Below, piece after piece: positions 54,052 through 62,961 of a stretch of 64,000 nucleotides of DNA. Origin of the DNA: Ancrocorticia sp047501485 (lineage in GTDB: Bacteria; Actinomycetota; Actinomycetes; Actinomycetales; Actinomycetaceae). The notes beneath the pieces were generated by a model. The model had not been told where the DNA came from. It saw only the letters and a list, made by a program, of their open reading frames with translations, and did not search any database. Numbering within the stretch: position 1 is the first letter of the stretch; each line of letters begins with the position of its first letter. The stretch lies in NCBI GenBank assembly GCA_047501485.1, contig JAZDRN010000010.1, positions 1 to 64,000 on the forward strand, read 5' to 3'. Both the position numbers and the translations under genes were made by a program.

Positions 54052-55061
54052 AGCCGGTCCCGTTCGCAGTCATGATCGATGGCCGGGAATGGAGAGTCTC
54101 GCGAGTGTGGCCCGGCAGAGGGAGCGGTGCGCCCGTGGAGCTCGCGTTCGAAGGAGCTCTCCGGGGAGCCTACTGGAATGGAATCGAGATGAAAGCAATG
54201 GAGGAGGGAAGCGACCTCCTTCTTCCCCAACTTGTCGAGGTTCTCGGGAAACACGGTGGCGAAGTGGTTTCGCATCGTCCCGGTCGTCGTGCGGTGGTGA
54301 GAACACGAGCGAACACCTACGTCAAGGTGGTGCGACCGGGCCGTAGCGGCGCAATACTCGCAGGCATCGAACGCGCCCGGCCGTTCGCGCACACGTTTCG
54401 CACTCCGAGGGTGCTGGGCCACGACGAATCCACGGTCACGTTTTCGGCGGTTCCCGGGCGCAGCCTCCACTCGGGCGCCCACTGGAGTCCGGTTGCATGG
54501 AAGCTGGCCTGGGCCGGAACACTCGACGCATGGTCGCGCGCAACCGCCTTCGTGGCGATGGATGCTCCAGTGCACGACGCCACCGCGGAGGCAGTGGTCC
54601 TCGCGTCGTGGGTTTCGAAAGTCGCCGCCGTGGAACCGGATGCGGCCGAAGAGATCTCGCGGGTGGCTGCGGTTGCGATGGAGGCCCTGCTGGCGTTGCC
54701 GACGCCGTCGACGGTGACGCCGATCCACCGGGACCTTCACGACAAGCAACTGATCTGGGATCCCGAGGCTGGACCCGGCATGATCGACCTCGACACGGTG
54801 TGCCGAGGAGATCCGGCCATCGACCTGGGAAACCTCGGCGCCCATGTCCGGTTGCGCCACGCGCAGGGAATCTGGGACGCCCGCCAATCGGATACGGTGT
54901 CGGCCTTGATCGAGGGGGAGGGAAGGGCACGCGGCATACCGCGGGCACACATCGTCGCCTACGAACGCGCGACTCTGGTTAGACTTGCCTGCATCTACGC
55001 CTTTCGGCCCCGGTGGCGCCACCTGACACCGATCCTCCTGAACAAAGCAAGGACGCCATGA
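54048..55061 (+). CDS. Kinase-fold phosphotransferase (APH-like), second
   Basis: Protein of 337 residues overlapping its upstream and downstream neighbours by four bases each (ATGA). The N-lobe has YVKVVRPGRSGAI with a candidate ATP-binding Lys. The catalytic loop is PIHRDLHDKQLI (His near 226) and the metal motif is GMIDLDTVCRGDPAIDLGNL. As in the first phosphotransferase, Gln replaces the conserved Asn. The two share little outside the motifs, so they probably act on different substrates or form a heteromeric pair. Confidence 0.8.
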   Translation: MKPVPFAVMIDGREWRVSRVWPGRGSGAPVELAFEGALRGAYWNGIEMKAMEEGSDLLLPQLVEVLGKHGGEVVSHRPGRRAVVRTRANTYVKVVRPGRSGAILAGIERARPFAHTFRTPRVLGHDESTVTFSAVPGRSLHSGAHWSPVAWKLAWAGTLDAWSRATAFVAMDAPVHDATAEAVVLASWVSKVAAVEPDAAEEISRVAAVAMEALLALPTPSTVTPIHRDLHDKQLIWDPEAGPGMIDLDTVCRGDPAIDLGNLGAHVRLRHAQGIWDARQSDTVSALIEGEGRARGIPRAHIVAYERATLVRLACIYAFRPRWRHLTPILLNKARTP

Positions 55062-55423
55062 CCGAGAACCACGATCGCACCATTGCGCGCGCTCGCCGCG
55101 GACGGCTCCCATCCACCGTCGCGGCTTTGACGCTCGTAGTCGCCTTCCTGACTTCGGCGTGTGGAACGGCGCGGGATGTCGAACCGGCACTGGGAGGACC
55201 GGTTGTCCTTCCGACGCAGAGCAGCGCGACTCCGACGCCGTCGCCCAGTCCGTCGTCCACTCCGACGCCGTCCGAGGAGCCCGGTACCGGGGCGACGCAG
55301 GTGCAACCCCAGCCTCTACCCACCGCCGGGCAGCTGGACGACGATGACGATTACTACGACTACTACGGTGACGATGACGATGATGACTCCGACGATGATC
55401 TAGACGACGGTGACGATGACTGA
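55058..55423 (+). CDS. Small lipoprotein with Asp-rich C-terminal tail
   Basis: ATG 55058 overlaps the preceding stop and gives 121 residues. The signal ends LVVAFLTSACGTA (lipobox TSAC). A Pro/Ser/Thr-rich spacer follows. The last 30 residues are almost entirely Asp with a few Tyr, Gly and Ser (for example YYGDDDDDDSDDDLDDG). No globular domain is visible. It lies directly before the histidine kinase gene and may act as a cation-binding or positive-charge sensor on the cell surface; this is inference. Confidence 0.8.
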   Translation: MTENHDRTIARARRGRLPSTVAALTLVVAFLTSACGTARDVEPALGGPVVLPTQSSATPTPSPSPSSTPTPSEEPGTGATQVQPQPLPTAGQLDDDDDYYDYYGDDDDDDSDDDLDDGDDD

Positions 55424-55433
55424 GGAAGCGGCG

Positions 55434-56939
55434 ATGCCGCGCCGCCGCCGTTCCTCATTGCGCTGGCGAGGTGGCATGCGCACACGAATTCTCGCCTGGT
55501 TCGTACTCCTCATGACGATCGCCGTCGTCGGTTCCATGGTGGTGACCGCGAATCTCTTGCAGTCCTCCAGCAGGCAGTCGATCGAGGAGGACATCGAGCG
55601 CGAGGTCGCCGCCTTCAGATCCTTCAGTTCGCGCGGCATCAATCCGGAAACAGGGGAACGCTTCGACAGCGCCGCCGTACTTCTGAACCAATATCTGCTT
55701 TCCGCGGTTCCGGGCGAACGCAAGTTCCTGTTCAGCGTGATCGACGGAAAACCGGGGACGCGAACCCGCGGCCCCGCCGCGCTCCGGCTGGATCGGGATC
55801 CGGACATCGTCAGTGCCGCGGCCAGCGCAACGGAACCACGCTCGGGAACCTCCACCACCGATGCCGGCTTGCTCGCCTACGCCATCATTCCGATTCAGGA
55901 TGCCGAAGGCGCCGCTGGCAATGCTCTTGTGATCGTCGAACACATGCAGCCGATCATGGACGAAACCGGGCGCACCATACGCAGCGTGGGCTTCGTTCTG
56001 ATGCTCGCACTGCTGGTGGCTTCGTTCCTGTCATGGCTGGTCACGGCTCGGCTGGTAGCACCGATGCGCCAAGTTCTCGCCACCGCACAGGAAATCGACT
56101 CGGGAGACCTGAGCCGGAGGATACCTCTCGAGGACAGCTACGCGGACGACATCACCCAGCTGGCGATCAACTTCAACCGCATGCTCGATCGGCTCGAGAA
56201 GGCCTTCGCCACTCAGCGGGAGTTCCTCGACGACGCCGCCCACGAACTCCGCACCCCGCTGACCGTCATCAGGGGCAATCTGGAACTGTCCGGTGACCGA
56301 ACCGGAGAGGGGGAGCGTCAGCTCCTACTGGGGGAAGTCGATCGGATGAATCGGCTCGTCGACGATCTGCTGCTCCTGGCACGTTCCGAACAGCCGAACT
56401 TCCTCTCCCTCGAGCGGGTGGACCTGACGGACCTGATCCTGAACGTCGCGGCGAAGTCGCAATTCCTCGGCGATCGTCGCTGGGGCGTGCCGAATGCGGT
56501 GAGCGGCAGCATATCGGCGGACGGACAGCGCTTGACCCAGGCCCTGATGCAGTTGACCTCCAACGCGGTGAACTCGACAGGGGATGGTCAACCGATCCAC
56601 ATATGGTCGAGAATCTCCGATGACGAGGAGTGCGTGGAACTCATCGTGGACGACGGCGGCGTCGGCATTCCGCCCGAGGAGATGGACCAGATCTTCGCGC
56701 GTTTCCACGGCAGACGCGACGGGGAATCCACCGGTCTGGGACTGTCGATCGTCCGTTCCATCGTGGTGGCCCACGGGGGAACGGTGCGGGCGGGAGACTC
56801 CGCGCTGGGAGGCGCCTCGTTCACGATATCGTTGCCCCTGGGCAAGCTGGATGCGACGCTTGACGAAATGAACGACCTGGAAGGCGAATCGGGGCACCAT
56901 ACCGATGGCGAAGACGATCTGAACGCAGGGAACTCATGA
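55434..56939 (+). CDS. Sensor histidine kinase
   Basis: ATG 55434 behind GAGGA (7-base spacing) gives 501 residues; a GTG at 55410 and an ATG at 55416 inside the previous gene are alternatives. A first helix (about 18-42), an extracytoplasmic sensor of about 140 residues, a second helix (about 188-212) and HAMP are followed by the H-box DDAAHELRTPLTVIRGN (His near 270), N-box TSNAVNST, VDDGGVGIP and GLGLSIV. It belongs to the OmpR-partner class. The gene overlaps its response regulator by four bases. Confidence 0.92.
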   Translation: MPRRRRSSLRWRGGMRTRILAWFVLLMTIAVVGSMVVTANLLQSSSRQSIEEDIEREVAAFRSFSSRGINPETGERFDSAAVLLNQYLLSAVPGERKFLFSVIDGKPGTRTRGPAALRLDRDPDIVSAAASATEPRSGTSTTDAGLLAYAIIPIQDAEGAAGNALVIVEHMQPIMDETGRTIRSVGFVLMLALLVASFLSWLVTARLVAPMRQVLATAQEIDSGDLSRRIPLEDSYADDITQLAINFNRMLDRLEKAFATQREFLDDAAHELRTPLTVIRGNLELSGDRTGEGERQLLLGEVDRMNRLVDDLLLLARSEQPNFLSLERVDLTDLILNVAAKSQFLGDRRWGVPNAVSGSISADGQRLTQALMQLTSNAVNSTGDGQPIHIWSRISDDEECVELIVDDGGVGIPPEEMDQIFARFHGRRDGESTGLGLSIVRSIVVAHGGTVRAGDSALGGASFTISLPLGKLDATLDEMNDLEGESGHHTDGEDDLNAGNS

Positions 56940-57607
56940 ACCGTATTCTGTTGGCCGAGGACGAGGCGCGCATCTCGCAGTTCATCGAGCGCGGATTGCT
57001 CGCCGCGGGTTTCGAGGTCGAGGCCGTCGGGGACGGCGATGCGGCGTTGGCCGAAGCCATTTCGGGACAATACGATCTTCTGATTCTCGACCTGGGGCTG
57101 CCCAGGCGGGATGGCATGGTGGTGTTGTCCGAGCTGCGCCGCCTCGGCGTCACGCTTCCCGTCATCATTCTGTCCGCCCGGGATACCGTTGCCGACACGG
57201 TGGCGGGTCTGACCGGCGGTGCCGACGACTATCTGCGCAAGCCCTTCGCATTCGACGAGCTGCTGGCACGAATTCGTCTTCGCTTGCGCGACGTCTCCGC
57301 CGGCGAACCTGCCGAACCGGCTCAGGAGATCGTCGTGGGGGATGTGAGGCTCAATCTCCTCACCCGGCGCCTGGACCTCAACGGCGAGTCGGTCGATCTC
57401 ACGACGCGCGAATTCGCACTCGCCGAGTTCCTCATGCGCCACCCGGACCAGGTGTTGACCCGCGAGCAGCTGCTTCGGGGCGTGTGGGGGCTGGATTTCG
57501 ATCCGGGAACCAACGTCGTCAACGTCTACATCAGATACCTGCGCAACAAACTCGGGGAGAGCCGCATCGAGACGGTGCGGGGAGCCGGCTACCGTTTCCG
57601 CAGGTAG
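56936..57607 (+). CDS. OmpR/PhoB-family response regulator
   Basis: Protein of 223 residues. The receiver has LLAEDEARI, phospho-acceptor Asp52 in LLILDLGLPRRDG, and DYLRKPF. The C-terminal winged helix (about 130-222) contains LTTREFALAEFLMRHPDQVL and VVNVYIRYLRNKLG. It is the last gene of the run and likely controls the cluster in response to the adjacent kinase. Only 81 bases separate it from the convergent membrane protein gene. Confidence 0.93.
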   Translation: MNRILLAEDEARISQFIERGLLAAGFEVEAVGDGDAALAEAISGQYDLLILDLGLPRRDGMVVLSELRRLGVTLPVIILSARDTVADTVAGLTGGADDYLRKPFAFDELLARIRLRLRDVSAGEPAEPAQEIVVGDVRLNLLTRRLDLNGESVDLTTREFALAEFLMRHPDQVLTREQLLRGVWGLDFDPGTNVVNVYIRYLRNKLGESRIETVRGAGYRFRR

Positions 57608-57688
57608 GCGTGATCGCCCATGATGGCCGAGGAGATCCCTGCTCGTCCCCGGCCATGAGAGTGCTTCCAGCCGGTTGAACGGGTGCGG

Positions 57689-59998
57689 CTACTGCTGCGT
57701 CGTGTCCTGCTCGAGCTGGTCTGCGGGATCCCGAAGTTCCGGCTCGGTCCGCGACATGGACCGCAGCCTTAGATGCTCGCCGGCGAGCAGCGCGATGAGC
57801 GCCGGGACCGCGATGTAGAAGCCTTCCTTCAGCATGAGCGCTCCGGAATCGTTGATGGGAACCGCGATGAGGATCCCCGCGAGGATGCCGACCGTCACCA
57901 TGGTGAAACCGGGAGCGGCTGCGAGTTCGCGCGCCTGCGAGACGTGCATCCCGCTTCGCTTGTTGAGCTGGCGCAGCGCCAAGACGATGAGCACCGCGAA
58001 AACGATCACCGCCGCGAGCATCACCAGAATGTCCAGGCGGCCGACGAAGGAGCGAACGACGTCGCGGATCTTGCCCTGGATGAGTTCGAAGGATTCCGCC
58101 GAGCCCAGAGAGGACCAGAATTCGCCGATGTGGGAATCCGAACCGGAGCGGCTGTCCGCGATGCCGACGAGTCCCATGGTTGCGACGCTGAGGACGATCC
58201 AGACGGGCAGATGCCACCACCGCAGCCGGATCCCGGCCGCCAGCAGCGCGACGATACCGAAGCCCGCGATGATCCCCGGCGGTCCGCCGAAGTCCGCGCC
58301 CCACGCTGGTAGGGCGTCGATGAGCAGGATGACGAAGCCGACGAGCGCAACCGTGATCCCGGCGCGCCGCTGCGCCGCCTTGGCCTGTGGAGTGGCTGCG
58401 CCGAATCGCTTCACCGTCTCCTGGGCGCGGGCGATGGCGGGCAGCACCGCGAGCAGACCCGCGACTATGAGAATCAGATAGGTGCGGTTCGATATGCCGT
58501 AGAAACGCCGGGAGGTCAGCATGAGGGAGCCCATGAACCCGTTGCGCTGGTGGGCCGAGCCGAGGATGACATCCCCGCCGAGCAGCACCAGGGCGATGAT
58601 GGCTAGCACAGCCACGGGATGCTTGAAGCGGGAGGCGGCAAGCGTCAAGAGCGCGGCCAGCACGACCGTGCAGGCGATCGGAACGTAGGTGATCGCCGAC
58701 CCCTCCAGCGGCAGACGCCACCAGGGAAGGAAGTTGAGCAGCAGGGCCGCCGGAACGAAGGCGAAGACGAAACGGTTCCAGTAGGTGACCGCCGCCCACA
58801 GCGATTTGGGGGCGGTCCATGAGGAAGGGCTCCGGCCCGGCCGCACCAGGAAGAGCGCGACGGCTGCGACGATACCGATGAGCGCGAAGGCGTTGAAGAC
58901 CTGATACCAGGTGGAGGTCGCGATTCGCGAGAAGGTCGCGTGGTTCTCCTCCACCAGCAGGAAGGAGACGGCGTCCGCCACGGAGTCCTCGGGCAGCAGC
59001 GTCAGGCCGTCGCCGGTTCCTGCGATGACGGTGCGGATATCGGCTGCGGCTATGAACCCATCGGCGCGGGTGGAGGCGGAGGCGATGACGCCGGGCCCCT
59101 CGAGTTGTCCGCTGTCGTCGAGGCCGGTGGTCGCGAAGAACTGCAGCTCGCCGATGTTCCACGAGACTCCCACCGAGGCGACGACGATGCGGCGGTCGAC
59201 GCCGCTTTCCGCGTTGGCCTCCAGGACGGCTGCCAGCCTGGCATTCGTTCGTTCGTACTGGTAGGTGCGGAGAAAGGTGTCGGAGGGGCGCGCACGCACG
59301 GAACCGATATCGACGACGACGTCGCCCGGCGCCTCTTTCAGTGCCTCACCTAGATCGTCGCGCGAGAACGGCATCCAATTCTGCGCCCTGCCGGATTCAT
59401 CGGCCAGGGCCACGGCTGCACCGGGACCGATGCCCAGCGCATCGGGACTGAAGGGGCTCTCCGCGGGCCAACGGACGGTCTCCGTCATCCGTGAGAATTC
59501 ATCGACCTGCGCCGATCCGGCCCCGGCGATGAGGGGATCGGCCGATTCGGTCTCGGTCACATCGAAAGTGGGACACCTGTCCGCGAGATCGGAGACCTCG
59601 GAGCGCCCTTCCTGGTCGATGACATCACCGGGTGCCACCAGGGACATCCACCCCTCGCCGGGGCAGGTGAAGGGAGACACGGAACGAACGAGCGCATTGG
59701 CGAAACCCGCATTGCCGAGGTGTTCGGCGATCACCGGGTTCGTGAAGTCGATGTCGGAGGTGCTGACGCCCGTCATGCCGATGAAGAGTATGGGGTCGGA
59801 GGATTCGTCGTCTCGCGTTTGCCCCCCGGGAGAGCCGGTTCCCGGAGCAGTCGGATCGGAGGGGGACGGCGTGTCATCAGAGGTGAGGTTCGTCGCTGGC
59901 TGCGAAACCGATGCCGCGGCGCCACCCATCGCGACGGTCAGAAAACCGAGGATGAGTGCGAGGAAGACTCCGAGGCGGGTTGGCCGGCTTACGTGCAA
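57689..59998 (-). CDS. Large membrane protein with alkaline phosphatase-like extracytoplasmic domain
   Basis: TTG 59998, five bases after a perfect AGGAGG, gives 769 residues starting with a clean signal peptide; an ATG at 60061 lacks a ribosome site. After a Ser/Thr/Pro linker comes a domain of about 300 residues beginning DPILFIGMTGVSTSDIDF and containing TCPGEGWMSL, a pattern seen in uncharacterised actinobacterial proteins with a phosphatase/sulfatase-like fold. About eleven membrane helices follow from residue 360 on. The canonical catalytic Ser/Thr and metal residues are not obvious. Function unknown; it is convergent with the two-component system. Confidence 0.75.
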   Translation of the reverse strand: MHVSRPTRLGVFLALILGFLTVAMGGAAASVSQPATNLTSDDTPSPSDPTAPGTGSPGGQTRDDESSDPILFIGMTGVSTSDIDFTNPVIAEHLGNAGFANALVRSVSPFTCPGEGWMSLVAPGDVIDQEGRSEVSDLADRCPTFDVTETESADPLIAGAGSAQVDEFSRMTETVRWPAESPFSPDALGIGPGAAVALADESGRAQNWMPFSRDDLGEALKEAPGDVVVDIGSVRARPSDTFLRTYQYERTNARLAAVLEANAESGVDRRIVVASVGVSWNIGELQFFATTGLDDSGQLEGPGVIASASTRADGFIAAADIRTVIAGTGDGLTLLPEDSVADAVSFLLVEENHATFSRIATSTWYQVFNAFALIGIVAAVALFLVRPGRSPSSWTAPKSLWAAVTYWNRFVFAFVPAALLLNFLPWWRLPLEGSAITYVPIACTVVLAALLTLAASRFKHPVAVLAIIALVLLGGDVILGSAHQRNGFMGSLMLTSRRFYGISNRTYLILIVAGLLAVLPAIARAQETVKRFGAATPQAKAAQRRAGITVALVGFVILLIDALPAWGADFGGPPGIIAGFGIVALLAAGIRLRWWHLPVWIVLSVATMGLVGIADSRSGSDSHIGEFWSSLGSAESFELIQGKIRDVVRSFVGRLDILVMLAAVIVFAVLIVLALRQLNKRSGMHVSQARELAAAPGFTMVTVGILAGILIAVPINDSGALMLKEGFYIAVPALIALLAGEHLRLRSMSRTEPELRDPADQLEQDTTQQ

Positions 59999-60087
59999 GA
60001 AGTCCTCCTGTTGAACCGAGAGCAAGCGTGTCTCGCATGCCAGTTTACTAGATGCCTCCAAATCGGAAGCGGAGGATTTTGCCAGTT

Positions 60088-60121
60088 CGAAATTCTATTC
60101 TAATTGAGTATCATGTAGCGA
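60088..60121 (+). promoter_or_regulatory. Putative uvrA promoter with degenerate LexA box
   Basis: TATCAT (60109-60114) lies seven bases before the GTG of uvrA, with a weak TTCGAA at -35 (17-base spacer). cgaa-attcta-ttct (60088-60101) resembles a LexA site with one end base changed and would overlap the promoter. No ribosome site exists, so the mRNA is probably leaderless. Confidence 0.4.
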
Positions 60122-62959
60122 GTGAGTGACCGTATCCATGTGCAGGGTGCCCGTGAGCACAATCTTCAGGATGTTTCCCTTGACCTTCCTCGCGAGGAGA
60201 TGATCGTCTTCACCGGCCTGTCGGGTTCGGGTAAGTCGTCTCTGGCTTTCGACACCATCTTCGCGGAGGGGCAACGCCGCTACGTGGAGTCCCTCAGCTC
60301 CTATGCCCGGCAGTTCCTCGGTCAGATGGACAAGCCGGACGTGGATTTCATCGAAGGCCTTTCCCCGGCGGTGTCGATCGACCAGAAGTCGACCAATCGC
60401 AACCCCCGTTCGACGGTGGGAACGGTGACGGAGGTCTACGACTACCTGCGGCTTCTCTTCGCGCGGGCCGGCGAGCAGTTCTGCCCCGTGTGCGGTGAAC
60501 CGATTCAGGCGCAGAGCGCCCAACAGATCGTCGACAGCGTCGAGAAGCTCGAGGACGGCACACGCTTTCAGGTGTTGGCTCCGGTACTGCGTGGGCGCAA
60601 GGGCGAGTACCAGGACGTCTTCGAGGAGCTGGCCGCGGCCGGATACACCCGTGCCCGGGTCGACGGCGAGACCGTTCGGCTTGACGACCCGCCCAAGCTG
60701 GAGAAGAAGCTGCGTCACGATATCGACGTCGTCGTGGATCGCCTGGTAGCGCGAGAGGGGATGCGAACCCGCCTGACGGATTCCATCGAGACCGCGCTGC
60801 GCCTGGCCGACGGCATCGTCGTCGTTGAACTCGTCGATCTGGACGAGGACGATCCGGAGCGTCAGCGCCGCTACTCGGAGAAGCGCGCCTGCCCCAACAA
60901 CCATCCCCTGGCCCTGGAGGAGATCGAGCCGCGCACCTTCTCGTTCAATGCCCCCTACGGGGCCTGCCCGGATTGCGACGGCATCGGATCGCGCCTGGAG
61001 GTCGATCCCGAGCTGGTGGTTCCCGATGATTCGCTGACGTTGCGCGATGGAGCCATCGCACCCTGGTCGAGTCACCAGGACTTCTTCACCCGTCAGCTCG
61101 AAGCGCTCGGCGACGAGCTGTCGTTCGATGTGGATACACCGTGGAACAAGCTGCCCAAGAAGATCCGGGACGTCATCCTGCGGGGCAAGGATTACAAGGT
61201 CCAGGTGACCTATCGAAACCGCTGGGGCAAGGAACGCCTCTACGCCACCGGTTTCGAAGGGGTCATCCACTATGTGATGCGCAAGCACGACGAGACGGAA
61301 TCATCGTGGTCGCGCGAACGGTACGAGGGCTACATGCGCGAGATAGCCTGCCCGACCTGTCAGGGTGCGCGGCTGCGCCCCGAGGTGCTCGCCGTGCGTC
61401 TCAATGGCAAGAGCATCAACGATGTGTGTCAGCTCTCCATCCAGGACGCCAAGGTGTTCCTGGACAGCCTCACCCTGAACAAGCGCCAGGCCGCCATTGC
61501 CGCACAGGTCCTCAAGGAAGTGCAGATGCGCCTGGGCTTCCTCGTGGACGTCGGACTCACCTACCTGAGCCTGGCGCGCGGCGCGGCGACCCTCTCCGGT
61601 GGCGAGGCCCAGCGCATCCGCCTGGCGACGCAGATCGGCTCCGGACTGGTCGGGGTGCTCTACGTGTTGGACGAGCCCTCGATCGGACTGCACCAGCGCG
61701 ATAATGCGCGGCTCATCGCCACGTTGACGAAACTGCGGGATCTGGGCAACACCCTCATCGTGGTGGAGCACGATGAGGACACCATTCGCATGGCCGACTG
61801 GCTCGTGGATATCGGCCCGGGCGCGGGCGAGCTCGGGGGAGAGGTCGTCTATTCGGGGCCGGTCGCAGGTATCGAGGACAACGACCGGTCCATCACGGGC
61901 CAGTACCTCGCCGGCAAACGTCGTATCGCGCTGCCGACCGAACGGCGCCGTATCGATCCCAAGCGGCAGATCACCGTCACCGGAGCGCGCGAGAACAATC
62001 TGCGTGACATCACCGCGAAGTTCCCGCTCTCCTGCATGGTGGCAATAACGGGCGTGTCCGGCTCCGGCAAGTCGACCCTCGTCAACCAGATCCTCTACCA
62101 GTCCCTCGCCAACCAGCTCAACGGGGCGCACGGTGTGCCCGGGCGCCACAAGTCCGTGACAGGCCTGGACGATCTCGACAAGGTGGTCCACGTGGACCAG
62201 TCGCCCATCGGCCGCACCCCTCGCTCCAACCCCGCCACCTATACCGGCGTCTGGGACAAGATTCGCACCCTGTTCGCCCAGACCCAAGAGGCGAAGATGC
62301 GAGGCTACGGGCCGGGCCGGTTCTCCTTCAATGTCAAGGGCGGGCGCTGCGAGGCCTGCAAGGGCGATGGCACCATCAAGATCGAGATGAACTTCCTACC
62401 GGACGTCTACGTTCCCTGCGAGGTATGCGACGGGGCGCGATACAACCGCGAGACCCTCGAGGTGAAGTACCGCGACAAGTCGGTCTCCGACGTGCTCAAT
62501 ATGACGATTCATGAGGCACGCGGGTTCTTCGAGCCGATTCAGTCGATCACGCGCTACCTGGCCACGCTGGAGTCAGTGGGATTGGGCTACGTGCACCTGG
62601 GCCAATCGGCCACGACCTTGTCCGGTGGCGAGGCCCAGCGCGTCAAGTTGGCCTCGGAACTGCACCGGCGTTCCAACGGGCGCACGGTCTACATTCTTGA
62701 CGAGCCGACCACGGGACTGCACTTCGAGGATGTCCGCAAACTGCTGCAGGTGCTTCAATCCCTGGCCGACAAGGGCAATACTGTCATTGTGATCGAACAC
62801 AATCTGGATGTCATCAAATCGGCGGACTGGATCATCGACATGGGCCCGGAGGGTGGCGCCGGCGGCGGCATGGTGATCGCCGAAGGCACCCCGGAGGATG
62901 TGGCCGAGGTGGAGGAGTCCTTCACCGGCCAGTTCCTCAAGCCACTGTTGCGGGCGTAG
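60122..62959 (+). CDS. uvrA: Excinuclease ABC subunit A
   Basis: Damage-recognition ATPase of nucleotide excision repair. It has 945 residues starting with GTG 60122 and MSDRIHVQGAREHNLQDVSL. The first ATPase has GLSGSGKSSLAF and LSGGEAQRIRLA, the second GVSGSGKSTLVNQ and LSGGEAQRVKLA. Zinc-binding cysteines are seen in CPNNHPL...CPDCDG and GGRCEACKGDG...CEVCDG. The FxDKPDVDFIEGLSPAVSID region binds UvrB. It is followed by uvrC after two bases. Confidence 0.97.
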   Translation: MSDRIHVQGAREHNLQDVSLDLPREEMIVFTGLSGSGKSSLAFDTIFAEGQRRYVESLSSYARQFLGQMDKPDVDFIEGLSPAVSIDQKSTNRNPRSTVGTVTEVYDYLRLLFARAGEQFCPVCGEPIQAQSAQQIVDSVEKLEDGTRFQVLAPVLRGRKGEYQDVFEELAAAGYTRARVDGETVRLDDPPKLEKKLRHDIDVVVDRLVAREGMRTRLTDSIETALRLADGIVVVELVDLDEDDPERQRRYSEKRACPNNHPLALEEIEPRTFSFNAPYGACPDCDGIGSRLEVDPELVVPDDSLTLRDGAIAPWSSHQDFFTRQLEALGDELSFDVDTPWNKLPKKIRDVILRGKDYKVQVTYRNRWGKERLYATGFEGVIHYVMRKHDETESSWSRERYEGYMREIACPTCQGARLRPEVLAVRLNGKSINDVCQLSIQDAKVFLDSLTLNKRQAAIAAQVLKEVQMRLGFLVDVGLTYLSLARGAATLSGGEAQRIRLATQIGSGLVGVLYVLDEPSIGLHQRDNARLIATLTKLRDLGNTLIVVEHDEDTIRMADWLVDIGPGAGELGGEVVYSGPVAGIEDNDRSITGQYLAGKRRIALPTERRRIDPKRQITVTGARENNLRDITAKFPLSCMVAITGVSGSGKSTLVNQILYQSLANQLNGAHGVPGRHKSVTGLDDLDKVVHVDQSPIGRTPRSNPATYTGVWDKIRTLFAQTQEAKMRGYGPGRFSFNVKGGRCEACKGDGTIKIEMNFLPDVYVPCEVCDGARYNRETLEVKYRDKSVSDVLNMTIHEARGFFEPIQSITRYLATLESVGLGYVHLGQSATTLSGGEAQRVKLASELHRRSNGRTVYILDEPTTGLHFEDVRKLLQVLQSLADKGNTVIVIEHNLDVIKSADWIIDMGPEGGAGGGMVIAEGTPEDVAEVEESFTGQFLKPLLRA

Positions 62960-62961
62960 CC

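Noticed and set aside
52846..55061. Aminoglycoside resistance genes
   Set aside because: The fold is shared, but the metal-binding Asn is replaced and the genes are embedded in a glycosyltransferase and exporter run.
57623..57656. Terminator between the response regulator and the membrane protein gene
   Set aside because: Only a 7-bp stem with a 20-base loop and no T-run; too weak to call.
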